DNA from: Paralvinella palmiformis
Lineage: Eukaryota; Annelida; Polychaeta; Terebellida; Alvinellidae
Length of the DNA: 64,000 nt
Direction of reading: 5' to 3'
NCBI GenBank assembly: GCA_025642065.1
Contig: JAODUP010001204.1
Coordinates: forward strand, 180,001 to 244,000
Below, in pieces: positions 1-15,203 of the stretch. Every line of letters begins with the position of its first letter. The first letter of the stretch is position 1. The notes under the pieces were generated by a model. It searched no databases. It had not been told where the DNA came from and was given only the letters and a program-made list of their open reading frames with translations. Both the position numbers and the translations under genes were made by a program.

Positions 1-85
1 GGAAGCGAAATATTGGATCTTTAAATCGAACGTGCCCAAAGGAGACCTTTTTTCTAAACGATTGATATTATTATTGTTGAAGAAA

Positions 86-1273
86 ATGGATAATGCGAAT
101 AACTCGTACAATCCTTTTCCCGAAAACATTTCGGCGAATTTCGCTGAAACGCGGAATATACTGGAATCTGGGCCGGTGTTTGTACACAAGGCTGAACAGA
201 TCGTATTTACTGCATACATATTTCTATTGGTTATAATTACTTGTAGTGTTAACGGCTTCGTTGTTGTATTAATTACCTTCTACGAAGAGCTCCAGACGCC
301 GCATCTACTGATCCTGATGATGGATTCGGTCGGTCACATCATAACCACGTTAACCGTAGATCTGGTCATTCTATATATGTCACTTATCAACAAAAATCCC
401 GTTCGTGGTAACCACTGGAAGTGTGTAATCCATCGGGTGTTTTCCTACACGCCGTTCTTGGTAAGCTGCCACAATTTATGTTTATTCTCGGCAGAGCGCA
501 TCACTTTCTTTTATTATCCATTTTGGCATTCGAGGGTCGTCACGATTAGAAAGATTGTCGTCATAGAAATTATTATAATTATCGTAGCAGCGATATATAA
601 TACTTCATCGTTGGCTGCCGTCGATACGTACTTCTCCGTTACCACTTTTCTTTGCTCGCCAATTTCGGACCCTTGGGTCTGGATTACGGCAATGGTGCTT
701 TACTTTTTCTTAAGCGTCGTTTTCGTATTTATTGCTATGATATCGCTGTACGTCCTGATTTGCAAGAGGCGCAGAGCTGTCGCATGCGGTGTCCGAGGAG
801 ACATGCCAGCAGAAAATAACGGGAATGTTACAGCACGCGGATCACCAACGGCTTGCATACGCCACGAAAGCCGTACTGGCACTGCGGGTCTCTCATCTCA
901 TCCAGAAGAGTTTGGTAGAAACGATGACGCCATCGCTACCCAGCGACAAGGACACGGCGAGAAAAACATCAAAGCAACAGTCAAACTAATTGCATCTATT
1001 TCGGGAGCGTTCTGGCTAACATTCTTTCCATCTGTTACTGGGACCGTACTAATATTGCAACATGCCAGCACATTTGATATTGAACTGGCGCTTAATATTA
1101 AATTGAGAATATTAAGAAGATTCTTTTCGTTTTTCCCATTCTTGATAACATTCATAGACCCAATACTGTATGTTTACGTTAATCCATCACTTAGAACTAA
1201 AGCGGCTGCTGTCATAGGAAGACTGTTCTCTACATCTGCTAATGTGTCACATCTTACGGTCCACAACCCATAA
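86..1273 (+). CDS. Intronless rhodopsin-class GPCR, chemosensory-like (GPCR-1)
   Basis: A 395-residue seven-helix receptor predicted in the plasma membrane. Seen: an N-terminal tail with sequons (NNS, residues 5-7; NIS, 14-16), seven hydrophobic segments, Cys113 at the top of TM3 and Cys190 in the second extracellular loop (motif YFSVTTFLC) as the likely disulfide, ER at 137-138 replacing DRY, FWLTFFP at 309-315 where class A receptors have FxxxWxP (Trp6.48 replaced by Phe), and DPILY at 358-362 for NPxxY. The third intracellular loop is long and polar (about 225-295). The first ATG is used as the start, but the frame stays open to the window edge, so an upstream extension cannot be excluded. 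It is paralogous to the two minus-strand receptors at 15.2 and 23.5 kb. Ligand unknown; a chemoreceptor role is inference from the family look and the intronless clustered arrangement. A poly(A) signal AATAAA lies at 1671-1676. Confidence 0.88.
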   Translation: MDNANNSYNPFPENISANFAETRNILESGPVFVHKAEQIVFTAYIFLLVIITCSVNGFVVVLITFYEELQTPHLLILMMDSVGHIITTLTVDLVILYMSLINKNPVRGNHWKCVIHRVFSYTPFLVSCHNLCLFSAERITFFYYPFWHSRVVTIRKIVVIEIIIIIVAAIYNTSSLAAVDTYFSVTTFLCSPISDPWVWITAMVLYFFLSVVFVFIAMISLYVLICKRRRAVACGVRGDMPAENNGNVTARGSPTACIRHESRTGTAGLSSHPEEFGRNDDAIATQRQGHGEKNIKATVKLIASISGAFWLTFFPSVTGTVLILQHASTFDIELALNIKLRILRRFFSFFPFLITFIDPILYVYVNPSLRTKAAAVIGRLFSTSANVSHLTVHNP

Positions 1274-1449
1274 AACAAAGATAGCATTCCATATATATCC
1301 GTATAACCATATATTGTATTATACGTGGGTACTTCAATTAAGCATTATTTTCTTTAAGATATTTCCCACTTATAATTCGGTGTTAGTGTATTTTGTTCTG
1401 TGTGAATATGTCCGATTGTGTGTCTCTGTGTGTGTTTTTGTGTATTTTG

Positions 1450-1453
<4 letters not shown>

Positions 1454-1522
<69 letters not shown>
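1454..1522. repeat. (TA)n microsatellite
   Basis: Uninterrupted AT dinucleotide array in the presumed 3' UTR of the first GPCR, upstream of its AATAAA at 1671. Confidence 0.97.
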
Positions 1523-1524
<2 letters not shown>

Positions 1525-1670
1525 GTGTATGTTATGGTATGTGAGTGTTATTGTCGGTAAACAATTTGTTGTATTGCTAAAACGTATCATTCAGGAAATA
1601 ATATGCTTGCAGATTGTAATTGCATTTATTTGGTCTAATTTATTTGGTAACTACACATGTTTATTTGTTT

Positions 1671-1676
1671 AATAAA
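1671..1676 (+). terminator. Possible poly(A) signal for GPCR-1
   Basis: AATAAA about 400 bases after the GPCR-1 stop codon. It is the first canonical hexamer on this strand after the (TA)n array; use is inferred. Confidence 0.4.
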
Positions 1677-4149
<2,473 letters not shown>

Positions 4150-4634
4150 AACAATATTATACAAACTTGTAATATGATATCGATTATCACTTATAATACA
4201 GTCAATTGTTTAAACAATGTTATACAAACTTGTAATATGATATCGATTATCACTTATATACAGTCAATTGTTTAAACAATGTTATACAAACTTGATATCG
4301 ATTATCACTTATATACAGTCAATTGTTTAAACTATGTTATACAAACTTGTAATATGATATCGATTATCACTTATATACTGTCAATTGCTTAAACAATGTT
4401 ATACAAACTTGATATCGATTATCACTTATATACAGTCAATTGCTTAAACAATGTTATACAAACTTGTAATATGATATCGATTATCACTTATATACAGTCA
4501 ATTGTTTAAACAATGTTATACAAACTTGTAATATGATATCGATTATCACTTATATACAGTCAATTGTTTAAACAATGTTATACAAACTTGTAATATGATA
4601 TCGATTATCACTTATATACAGTCAATTGTTTAAA
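4150..4634. repeat. 62-bp AT-rich minisatellite, 8 copies
   Basis: Eight head-to-tail units starting near 4150, 4214, 4276, 4331, 4393, 4448, 4510 and 4572. Six are about 62 bp. Units 3 and 5 are about 55 bp because both lack the same 7 bases (GTAATAT). Each unit carries two palindromic cores: TTGTTTAAACAA (perfect) and the near-palindrome TGATATCGATTATCA. Not coding in any frame. Confidence 0.95.
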
Positions 4635-5774
4635 TATAATCGTTCAATCTCGTATCAAGAAGTTCTTCCACAAGATTCACCGTGGAATATTGCCTAAATA
4701 TATAAGTGGTATTCGGATATTTTTCACTCATTGAATGTAGTTTATTTCGGCGGATGATGTTCAGTGCATGCTATTGAATCATTGAATGTTGATCATACCT
4801 TTACTGGTAAAAAAGTCTAGAGATGGTACGTGTACCAAATACATTAATATGGTATGTATTAATTCTATCGCCTCTCACAGCTGAGCGATCTCTTGTTGAT
4901 GATATAATTTGGGGTCATTGGAAGTGATTCTTCTGTTAGTATATTCAGTTTCTTAGCATACACATTGTATGTTTAATATATGTCTAGGCGCAAGAATTGC
5001 TTAGTGTTACTATTCAAAGTCTAACGATTTATTCAGACGTTATGATTGACTATGACCGGCGGCAATCGGTAGGTTAGAAGTGGATAAGAAACCTTCGCCA
5101 CATAATAAACCCTTTATTCAAATGAATATGAATTATTAAAAATATGAACGTATGATATTTGCTGGATATTTGGTTTCATTCGTTGTGGCAATGGAGTAGG
5201 TAATATGAACATGGAAAATAATTACAAGAAGAAAAAGGGAAGAAAAAAAACACAGTTCTGCTAATGCAACAAGACAAATCCAATAACAGGTGGACTCGAC
5301 TTCAGCAGGAAAGGGTCCATTCTTCAAACAGACACAGCGGGGTTATTTCTAGAAATCTGGAGAACCCATAATGGCCTCATTTAATATAACCATCTTGGTG
5401 AAATGTATTGATGACTTAGATATCTCTGTAATGTGGGTCAAAACAGATAAGCTTGAAAATATCAAGCACACATAGATTAGTTTCAACACTCCGGGAAGAA
5501 TCAGGTAAACATATTAGGTGAACTAAAAGGGTCGCTATTAGCCATACAATATCGTTTATTCCTCTGTGATCAGTCATTCTGGATTGTCCTGTCTGGCGCA
5601 TTCGAAGCTATTTTCATTATGACTATTTCACAAATGGACATCATGTATTCTCGATTATAGGTCAAATACATCGGGCGGGCAATCACATTAATTTAGATCA
5701 CACCTAACATCGAATACTAATGAGCTGCTTTAGTTTTAGCTTTGTTTCACTTCGTACTTAGCATTATATATTTG

Positions 5775-5852
<78 letters not shown>

Positions 5853-6176
5853 TGTGTGTGTGTCACAGCAGAATATCAGTGCTCAACTAAAACTGGTATG
5901 TTAGTTGGCGCCGAGAACCATATGGTTGAAATAAGTAGGATTTGTTTGACTATTAGAACCCAGAATGTTGCGATATGTAGAGTGGAAATGTTGCTATGTA
6001 CAGGTTGACTTTGAGTGACATCAAATTACTACTGAATATAAAGTGTGTATGTATCGATGTGTGAAGATGTACTATTTTGTATGCTTAAATTGAACTGTAT
6101 GCATTGTTTTATATATAACTTAATTGAGGTATAGACTGTAAACGATGTATAGGTGTTGACTTTCTGAGCAAGTGCC

Positions 6177-6215
<39 letters not shown>

Positions 6216-7560
6216 AAAAAAACCGCACACACGCACGCGTGGCCTTTGTGATTGTAGTTAATAACAAGGTAAGTGACCAATAAATTGACCATTGCATGAC
6301 ATCCTTGTTTCTAGAGATAATATCATGGATACGTTATGGATGCTACAAGCAAAAAAAAAACAAGACCGCATATAAATTAGCGAATGTTACAAATCATTAT
6401 GTCTACCGGCCTATAGCATACTTATTCTCTGTCAAACGCTTTGAACTGCTACCAGGAAGAGTTATCTTAGCTTAGACGATGAGGAATTAAATAACGTTGC
6501 CATATTTTAGCATTTCTACATACAACTGAATGAATGAAGCCTAAGTGCTGAAGATAAAGAAGCTCTATATACTATACTTAGTAGAAGTTAAAATAATTAT
6601 GTGCTCTGGATTTAATTGAATTGGGTTGATTAGATACTTGCTGTATGACATCGTTGATAGTGGTTATGCTGTAGTAATCGGGGAAAACTCCAATTATACC
6701 ACACAGACGTAGACAGATGAACTTCATAAGTAATGCTAACTGATGTCATAGTAGAATCGTCAGCTCTTTAAGAAGTATGACTCTTAGTATATTAGTTGAG
6801 AAAAAACGAGGAGAGTACCGATTTACTGTGAAAGGAAGATGCTAAATTATGTTGCAAAGATTTTCATTTTCCAATCTAAGGGTTAGAATAATTCTTTGAT
6901 ATCATAGTTCATTTTAATGTACAAATACTTGCAATTCATAATCTTACTTCTGGATTCTGGAACAGTCTAGGATTGATAACTTGAAACAATATATCAACAT
7001 GATGACAAAGGATAGAATTGCAAATAAGATAAATAAATATTCAGCAAATAAAGCAGGACTACCTAGCACACTCTTGGAAGAGGATGTGGACGTTTATTGG
7101 GGTGCTGACCGGCATTCTAATTATACAAAACATCCAAGTTTGTTAATCTAATTATGGTTTTCCCTGACAAAGAATGTATGTTCTATACAACAGTACCAGT
7201 TTATGCTATTGGCTATGGATTAGGATTCAGTGAGTAAGATTGAAGGAAGTGTGCCGTTTGGCTTTTCGAGTTAGATCTTCAGACAAAGATGAGATAAAGA
7301 TATTAAGGATTGAAATGAGCTTTTATATTAAACGATAAAATACAAACAAAAACCAACTTGGTTGATGATTAATCTTTAGCAGTATTACTTCAACAGAAAT
7401 GCAAACCAGATGAAAATAATACTAAGGCCAATGTAGTTTCTCGCACAAAATGTCTCTTCCGCTCTAAAATGTTTTCAGCTAAAGATCCAAGGTTTAGACG
7501 TGATAGTATGACCGGCTCTCGATGTAATGGCACCGGAATATTTCTCGGATAGTTCAGCTA
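4635..7560. other. Intergenic, no gene seen
   Basis: Only two (TA)n arrays (5776-5849, followed by (TG)7, and 6181-6211) and short open frames without family motifs. Confidence 0.75.
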
Positions 7561-8144
7561 TTAGATAAGTTACACCAGTGAAACTGGTATAGTTTGCATA
7601 TGATGTAATATAGATTTAATTTATATTAATATAAATTGATTATATTTAGTTATTTTGTATTTCTTGTATTTTCTTTTTAACTGTTCATTTGACGCCCTAT
7701 ATTATCGCCCGCTCCAGTGTTTCCCATAACAACTCGGTTTTTGCTTGTGTATGTTTGTTTTATTTTATTTTAATTTTTTATTTTTTTTTTTAAATTTAAA
7801 TTTTTCACTTATTTTATTTCTATAATTATAATGAATTATAGTAGAGATCAGTTGCTTGCATTACGACCCTATGGTGATAATACCATTTGTTTAGCGATGC
7901 GCCCACGTAGTGGAAAACATCCAAAGCAGATTGGGTCTGATGCAAGTAATTTGATCACTGTTCAAATAACACCATATAATGGCACAGCTGTACAAAATGT
8001 AAGTATTGGTCTTATTAACTGTCAGTCGATCTGTAATAAATCTGATGAAATATCTGATGTTGTTAAGGATATGGTTCTTGATGCTCTTGTCCATTACAGA
8101 CTTGGCTGACTGGTAATGTCTCAGACCAGAAACTTGTTGGTGAT

Positions 8145-9191
8145 GTGACTCCAGCTGGATATTCATTCCATCATGCAGCTCGGATTCACAAAAAAGGTGG
8201 GGGAGTCGGCATTCTTCTCCGTGATTCTTTGAAGTGTGAAACCCATTTGCGTTTTCAGGCTAAGTCTTTTGAAAATTACCAACTGACTTTTATATCTGGG
8301 GGGATAAGTGTTCGTGTAGCTATTATCTACCGATTACACCCCACTAAGAAAAATGGCCTGAAAGCAGCCGATTTCTTCAAGGAATTTTCGGAATTTGTTG
8401 ACTCTCTTGCTACCAACAGTGGTCATCTGTTGATCTTAGGTGATTTCAATATACATTGGGATTGCCAGAGGAATGCAGATACCAAACAACTGACTGACAT
8501 TCTTAGATCTGCCAATCTCAGGCAGCATGTCCAAGAAAGATTACACAGACATGGTCACATCTTAGATCTTGTCATCTCCCGTGATGATGACAATTTGATT
8601 AAAGGTGTGTCTGTGTCTTCCATGCTGTCTGATCATTTCCTAGTTGACATTAATGTATCTTTACAGAAACAATCTGTTTCAGCTAAAGATATTTCATATA
8701 GAAGATACAAGTCAATTGACAAGGAGGCTTTTCTTGCTGATCTGCTAGTCTCTTCTCTGGTATTAGATCCACCGGATGATGTGGATCATCTGGTGGATCT
8801 CTATGATAATACATTGAGAGACATTGTAGATCAACATGCACCTTTAAGGACAAAGGAAATGCCAAGCAGACCAATGCTTCCATGGTATAATAAGAACATA
8901 CAGGCTGCAAAGACACACAGAAGGTATTGTGAACGGCTGTGGATCAGGACCAGTTTGTGTGTTCATTTTGAAATGTTCAAGGTCAGTAAAATTCTTGTCA
9001 AAAATACCCTTGCCTCTGCTAAATCTGAATACTATAATAAAAAGATAAAAGCATCCAAGGGAAATCAAAGGACTGTTTTCAGTGTTGTGAATAAAGTATT
9101 ACATAAAAGTCAAACTGTCCTCCCAAATAATATCAACTCAGATAAAGATATGGCCCATTGTTTTAATAACTTCTTCTGTCAAAAATATTAA
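8145..9191 (+). pseudogene. LINE endonuclease domain (part of broken ORF2)
   Basis: A 348-codon open stretch with the APE endonuclease signature: GDFN at residues 99-102 (metal-binding Asp and catalytic Asn) and SDH at 162-164 (general-base His). The N-terminal part of the domain (INCQSICNKSDEISD, before 8110) lies in another frame, so one frameshift separates the two. The stretch ends at a TAA that is out of frame with the continuing coding sense. It would nick target DNA to prime reverse transcription if intact. The clade assignment is from motif wording only. Confidence 0.85.
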
Positions 9192-9303
9192 ATATACATA
9201 GTGGGTTCCAGTCCAGCACCTTATCACAGGGTACGCCATTGGTAGAAGAGTCCTGCATATCCCTGATGGATACGAGCCTTTTACAGAGACTGATATCAGA
9301 CAG

Positions 9304-10481
9304 TTGCTGAAAAAGTCATCTAATGCTTTCTGTGCAGTTGACCCTATGCCTACATGGCTTGTGAAAGATTATCTGGATGTTCTGATAAACCCAATTACAA
9401 ATATAGTTAATAAATCATTATCTCTGGGTGTTTTCCAAAGATCCATCAAGACTACCCTTGTAAAGCCATTAATAAAAAAAACCAGGATGGACTGTAATAT
9501 TCTAAACAATTACAGACCTGTTTCAAATCTTACATTTTTATCTAAAGTTATAGAAAAGGCAGTTGCTTTCCATCTAAACAAATATTTAATCAATAATAAC
9601 CTTAATGAATCATTACAATCTGCCTATAAAAGTGGTCACAGCACTGAAACAACCTTGGTTCGAGTGAAAAATGATATTATGATGTCAATTGATCAAGGTA
9701 AGCCAGTAATACTTGTTCTTCTGGACCTGTCTGCTGCATTTGATACAGTTGAACATACTGTACTTTTCTCTAGGTTAAAAGACATGTTTGGTCTGTCAGA
9801 TAGAGTACTTGAATGGTTTAGATCCTATCTGTACAGAGAGTGTCTGTTCATGGTATTTTATCTGACATTCAGTTTTTGTTATCTGGTGTACCGCAGAGTT
9901 CAGTTCTTGGTCCTCTGGTTTTCACAATGTATACCCGTCCTCTTGGGATCATTGCGCAGCGATATGGGATTAAATATCACTTGTATGCTGATGACACACA
10001 GCTGTATATATCACTGGATCCTGACAAAGAGTTAAATTTCTCCTCTTCCTTGAAGAATTTAGAACATTGTATTGCCGATATCCGGCTATGGATGACTCAA
10101 AATCTTCTAAAACTAAATGATAATAAAACAAATATTTTATATTTGGCATCACCACATTGTGTTAAATCCCTAAAGACACCAGCATTACAGATGGGTACAT
10201 CTTCGATTACTCCTAATGGGTCAGTAAAAAATCTAGGGGTTATTTTTGACCAATGTATTAACATGCATGAACACGTCACATCAGTATGCCGAGCTGCCTA
10301 CTACCATCTTAAGAACATCCACTGTTTTGACACAATACTACATTTACAAGAATCACTTGTAACTGTAGTTCATGGTTTTGTTACATCTCGTATAGACTAT
10401 GTAACTCCCTGTTATATGGCATATCTGATTATAACATTAATCGCCTTCAGCGAATTCAGAATAGTGCAGTTCGCATTGTAA
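9304..10481 (+). pseudogene. LINE reverse transcriptase domain (frameshifted)
   Basis: Two overlapping open stretches (9304-10035 and 9840-10481) make up one RT domain split by a frameshift near 9840, between motif A (DLSAAFDTVEH) and the [11 protein letters not shown] block. Note SS where most family members have GS. The catalytic YADD is intact. The thumb region continues ([15 protein letters not shown]) until a further frame break near 10420, after which [17 protein letters not shown] can be followed in another frame. The order finger-palm-thumb matches CR1/L2 elements. Confidence 0.88.
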
Positions 10482-10989
10482 CAAATACTAGAAAATATGA
10501 TCATATTACCCCCATTCTTCAAAAACTACACTGGCTACTTTTAGACAGCGTATCCATTTCAAGATTTTGTTAATAACTTATAAATCTATTAATGATATGG
10601 CACCAGAATACCTGTGTGAACTGATGTTTCATTGAAAAGTCATCCCGAAAACTCAGGTCATCCAGTCAGATACTATTACGGGCGCCAGTGTCTCGGCTCA
10701 AGTCATATGGTGATTGTGCGTTTAGTGTTGCGGCTCTAAATTTGTGGAATAAGTTGCCGTCAAATATTAAGAAATTCGTCGTCTCTTGGAAATTTTAAGT
10801 CTCTTCTAAAAACACACCTATTTAAGGTCGCTTTCACAGATAAATAATTATTATCTTTTAAATCATTACAGGGTTTTTACAGACATTATTTGGGTATTAT
10901 TAAATTACATATTATTTGTACAGCGCCTTTAAATGGCTCCTGCTAGTAAGGGCGCTTTATTAAATATACATTATTATTATTATTATTAT

Positions 10990-12133
10990 ATATACTTGAA
11001 CTAATTGTATCGGTGTTATTTGAATGAATAATTATCTTCAAATTATATTTCATCCGTGTGATGTTATATTAATATATTTTAAAAAGCAACACTACCAGCA
11101 GTAAGTTTTCAATTTAAGATGAATATTTGCCTCATATCCGTAATTGGCCAAAACGATGAAAATATACATCAACTGAAACAAACGTTTCCTCCTATATTTA
11201 GTATACATTCCTTTATGATAAGAACTATAGTCGTTGAGAGTGGTAATGTGCCATTTATGTGCTATGGCATCAAACCACCTCTAAGAATACGCAAAATTAA
11301 AGAGCTTGCTAATCACGTGAGTCCTTTCAAAATCAATGGAAAATCTCTAGAAAACCTTAAATAAATCCGGGTTCTCAAAAGCATTATTAGTCGTTTGGTC
11401 TCCTAATGCCAGAACTGATCAGTATTTAATAACCAGGCAAGCTGTCTGGCCAACGAATGAGGAAATAAGTGTGTGATCAATGAAATATGGGAGGGGGCGA
11501 GCAAGCGAGGAAATTTAATAAGCCAGCTATTGAGTGGATGAATGGGGATTGGGATGAGTATGGGATAAAGAGAGTGAATACTTGGGTGAGGGAGCAACAT
11601 AGAAAGAGAGATAGGGCACGATGGGCTAAGTAACTTATTTCTGAGGTTTTGGGTTAGCATAAGAATTAGCAGAGACTTGAATGAGAATGTGTGTGAATGT
11701 GTGTGAATGAATTAGTGAATCATTAGTTTAGTAGGTCAATTATTCGGGTACCTTCACAATTAATATTAAGATTGTTATTAATTTGGAATCAAACAGTAAT
11801 AACTGCAAAAAGGTGAATATCTTATTTTCATTAATCACCAATAAAAAACACTGAATGCCAAGATGGGTCTTTTTTTAATTAAGGGTGATAATCCATGTTT
11901 CTCTCTATACGTTTTTCTTTGCTTCTGTGTGTTTGTCAGTCCTCTTCTCTCTGATTCTCTATCCTAAATATCTCTGATATAAATATTCTATAATTGCTGA
12001 CTGAAGGAACTTTACAACATTATAATACCCACGAAGAGTTACTCTGTTATAATATACGCTTGCTTCCGATGCTGTTTTCATCACTCCTGCGGGAATAAGG
12101 TTCACGCTTTTACTGATATGTATTTTCTTATCC

Positions 12134-12173
<40 letters not shown>

Positions 12174-12844
12174 TTATCTGATCACAGTCCATTTCTCGCA
12201 AATGATATCAGAAGCTACTTACACAGGATGCTTTCTGTAGCACCGTTTCAGTCCAGAATACACAGGAGATTCACATTTCAGCAACTACACTGGATTGTTC
12301 TCATCCGTGTGGATTACCGAAATGATACGTTACCTTATGGTGCCTAATCTTACCGGGTTTAACATATTGATGTCAATGAACTAGCGCGGGAAGCTGATTT
12401 AGATGCAAATACCAAATACAGACTAAACTGCTGGTGCTTTTCTGAGCAACGCGATCTTCGTTAATAGATCAATTTGTAAATTTTCCTGTACATCCGCAGT
12501 TGAAACAAATCTGTAACAATCTGGTTAAAACATAAGATAATTTGTTGGGCGTGACTTGTCTGTTATATTTGTTCACAAAAGTTACAGATTGAATATTGTT
12601 ATGTTGCTAATTATAGTTAGTATTAAAGAGTACTGAATTATACCGTAGTAATTTATCTTACATAGCCTACGAATTTATAATCAATATAAACACTAAACGT
12701 TTCTTTACGATAAGTTATACAGATATATTCTAATTGTGGCATACATTAAAAGAATACATCTCCTTTCAAACAATTACACTCTCCTATGTATCATTTTCAT
12801 GTATGTGTATGTATGTGTTTGTAATTGTGTGTGTGTGCGCGCGT
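10990..12844. other. Intergenic, no gene seen
   Basis: One 81-codon ATG-started frame at 11119-11364 has no recognisable motif. (TA)n at 12137-12171. Otherwise AT-rich sequence without recognisable elements. Confidence 0.7.
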
Positions 12845-12845
12845 G

Positions 12846-13066
12846 TGCGTGTGTATTTTTAGTTGTGTATAATAAGGCACAGGCACAGATAATCTCGAAC
12901 TGTGGATTCAAACTCTGGCCGTTTCTTCAGACATGAGACATGTGTAATTTCTCACCAGTCCCTAAGCCGCCAAGCAAAAACAAAAAGCGAATCACCTACA
13001 GTCGTGGAGTTTGGAGGTAGAACGCCCAAGTCAGATCATGGCATAGTGAGAATGTTTAATTAATTC
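12846..13066 (+). repeat. Dispersed repeat R1, copy 1
   Basis: About 220 bp that reappears in diverged form at 37434-37672. Shared blocks include ATAAGGCACAG, TTCAAACTCTGG, CGTTTCTTCAG, GACATGTGTAAT, CCGCCAAG, GTGGAGTTTGG and CCCAAGTCAGATCA. Both copies start directly after a (TG)n array on the same strand. TTCAAACTC resembles a pol III box B, so a tRNA-derived SINE is possible but not shown. Confidence 0.75.
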
Positions 13067-13138
13067 TCTAAGCCTTTTTATGTATCAATTAATTTTTTAT
13101 CTAAGCAGCCCTTGTTTTAGCTAGTTTTCCATTAACCC

Positions 13139-13522
<384 letters not shown>

Positions 13523-14412
13523 ATATGCGTATGTGTACACAGTAAAACATTCTTGTATGGAAAATATAATGAACCCGTGAACAAAATATGTATGAATCTT
13601 TATACTCACAGCCAGATATTGGGGTTTTCTTTTTTCGCTGGTTTTATGTTGGTTTAACATAAGTCGAGATGGTAAAGACAACTCTGTGCGACTCAGCTAT
13701 TCGACTCTCCACAACCAATCGCTATTCACAGTTTGATAGGATACAATAATAGGCTCGTGATAATAAATCGTGTTTAATGGTCAATCATTTCACGAATGTC
13801 ATGTTCTGAAATCGAAGTTTGAATGTTCAATCAATGGGAGAGTAATTCAGCAGGACTAATGTACTAATGGCTATAACATATTTGTCACTTTTTAGCCTTA
13901 AGACATATCATCATTGTAATCTTTGGTAATGATGGTCTGATCTATCGACAAAGGTGAAGCCTTCTGTATAATCATCATTAGAGCAATTATTTTGTACTCC
14001 AGTCTAAAGACACAACATTGACGACCAAGAACCCTCATTTGGTTTCTAACTATTCAAAACTCCCAATCTCCGTAATCAATATAAGTTATTTTTTTCTAGT
14101 GTGTTTCATCTTTTAATAAAAGGGACTTTAAGTCCAGGTATACTCTAATCGAATCACCTAAAACTACCTTCAGTAAAAGGGTGACAAATAACCTTTGATA
14201 TATTCATAATGCAAACGCGGAACCAGTTACTAAGCCGTTTATTTATATTGCCATATTATATTCCTATTGTACTACAAAACACAGCAGTCCTACACGAAGT
14301 ATACAAAACAATACTCTCACCAACTTTATATTTTCATTCTTTCAAACCATCGCCAGCAATTCACAACAGTAACTTTGTATATGTTTGTGTCAACAAACTT
14401 TGTCTGGTTAAG

Positions 14413-14575
14413 ACGGTGATGTCCACATGGTAGGTTAAATGGGCCGAGCGACCTCCAACGGTAATGAAGCGAAGTCAAAGATGAAGCAACCTTCAGATAT
14501 GCCCACGCCGAGATTCGAACACGGTTGATAGTGATATGTGGTCCAACACACTATTGCTAGACCACGGAGGCGCCG
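14413..14575 (-). mobile_element. tRNA-derived SINE (family S), copy 1
   Basis: The tRNA-like head at the right end reads on the minus strand with box A (TGGTCTAGCAA, degenerate) and box B (GTTCGAATC). The body block GGTCGCTCGGCCCATTTA is shared with the other copies. The tail side is truncated or diverged. Confidence 0.85.
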
Positions 14576-14596
14576 ATTGTCTGATTAAAATATATT

Positions 14597-14599
<3 letters not shown>

Positions 14600-14634
<35 letters not shown>
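14600..14634. repeat. (TA)n microsatellite next to a SINE
   Basis: AT dinucleotide array about 25 bases beyond the head of the SINE copy. The remaining sequence up to the GPCR at 15204 shows no gene; short C and A runs lie near 15127-15170. Confidence 0.95.
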
Positions 14635-14635
<1 letters not shown>

Positions 14636-15203
14636 GTGATTTCACAACACCGTGAATTCGAATGCTTATATACTAGATTGTTATTTTTATGATGCAGGTG
14701 AGTATTACATTCTTTGCTAATTAGCTAACAACATATAAGATTGAAATATAATTTGCCATCTAATGAATAACCAGAGACGAAACGCGAAAGAAATGGGTAT
14801 TTAATACTAATGCTCACACAATATAAACACACACGAACCTAACAGGGATAGTTCCTAACATGAAACGAGTAAGCTATCTTTAATACAAACCTTCTAGCTT
14901 TTGTATTGGCTTGTTCTCCAAGCCGTTCGACACTCTACGGATACGCCACTAATTTTACATAAGCTATGAACATACAGCCTCATTGGGTCGAAACGATCTG
15001 TATCAAATACATATGGCCTTAAATTATAAAGTATCATATGCGCATCATTTAATTAATGTATATTCGATCGTCCGACTTCCCGGGAAGAATAACCATGGAC
15101 AAGTAGGCCAATACTCTGGTCGTGAACCCCCCCCCCTCCCCACAACAAAAAAAAAAAACACACACACACTACATTCAGTTTGGTATAAACACTATATAGC
15201 TGA

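Larger units (their letters stand above)
7831..10989 (+). mobile_element. Nearly complete L2/CR1-type non-LTR retrotransposon (LINE), degenerate
   Basis: An endonuclease/reverse-transcriptase element reading left to right. The APE-type endonuclease carries LILGDFNIHWD and SDHFLVDIN (8145-9191). The RT carries [30 protein letters not shown] and [12 protein letters not shown] (9304-10481, YADD at 9984-9995). The C-terminal stretch continues in broken frame to about 10.8 kb, and the 3' end carries an (ATT)n tail near 10970-10989. The RT motif wording is typical of the L2/CR1 group (established knowledge). At least four frame breaks (about 8.1, 9.19, 9.28 and 9.84 kb, plus another near 10.42 kb) make it inactive. 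The 5' boundary is not visible: 7831 is the start of the first LINE-like frame. Related fragments occur at 38.6-41.3 and 43.1 kb. Confidence 0.9.

Noticed and set aside
11119..11364. 81-codon ATG frame with an internal GTGAGT
   Set aside because: No motif, no acceptor-bearing partner exon and ordinary AT-rich composition; probably chance.
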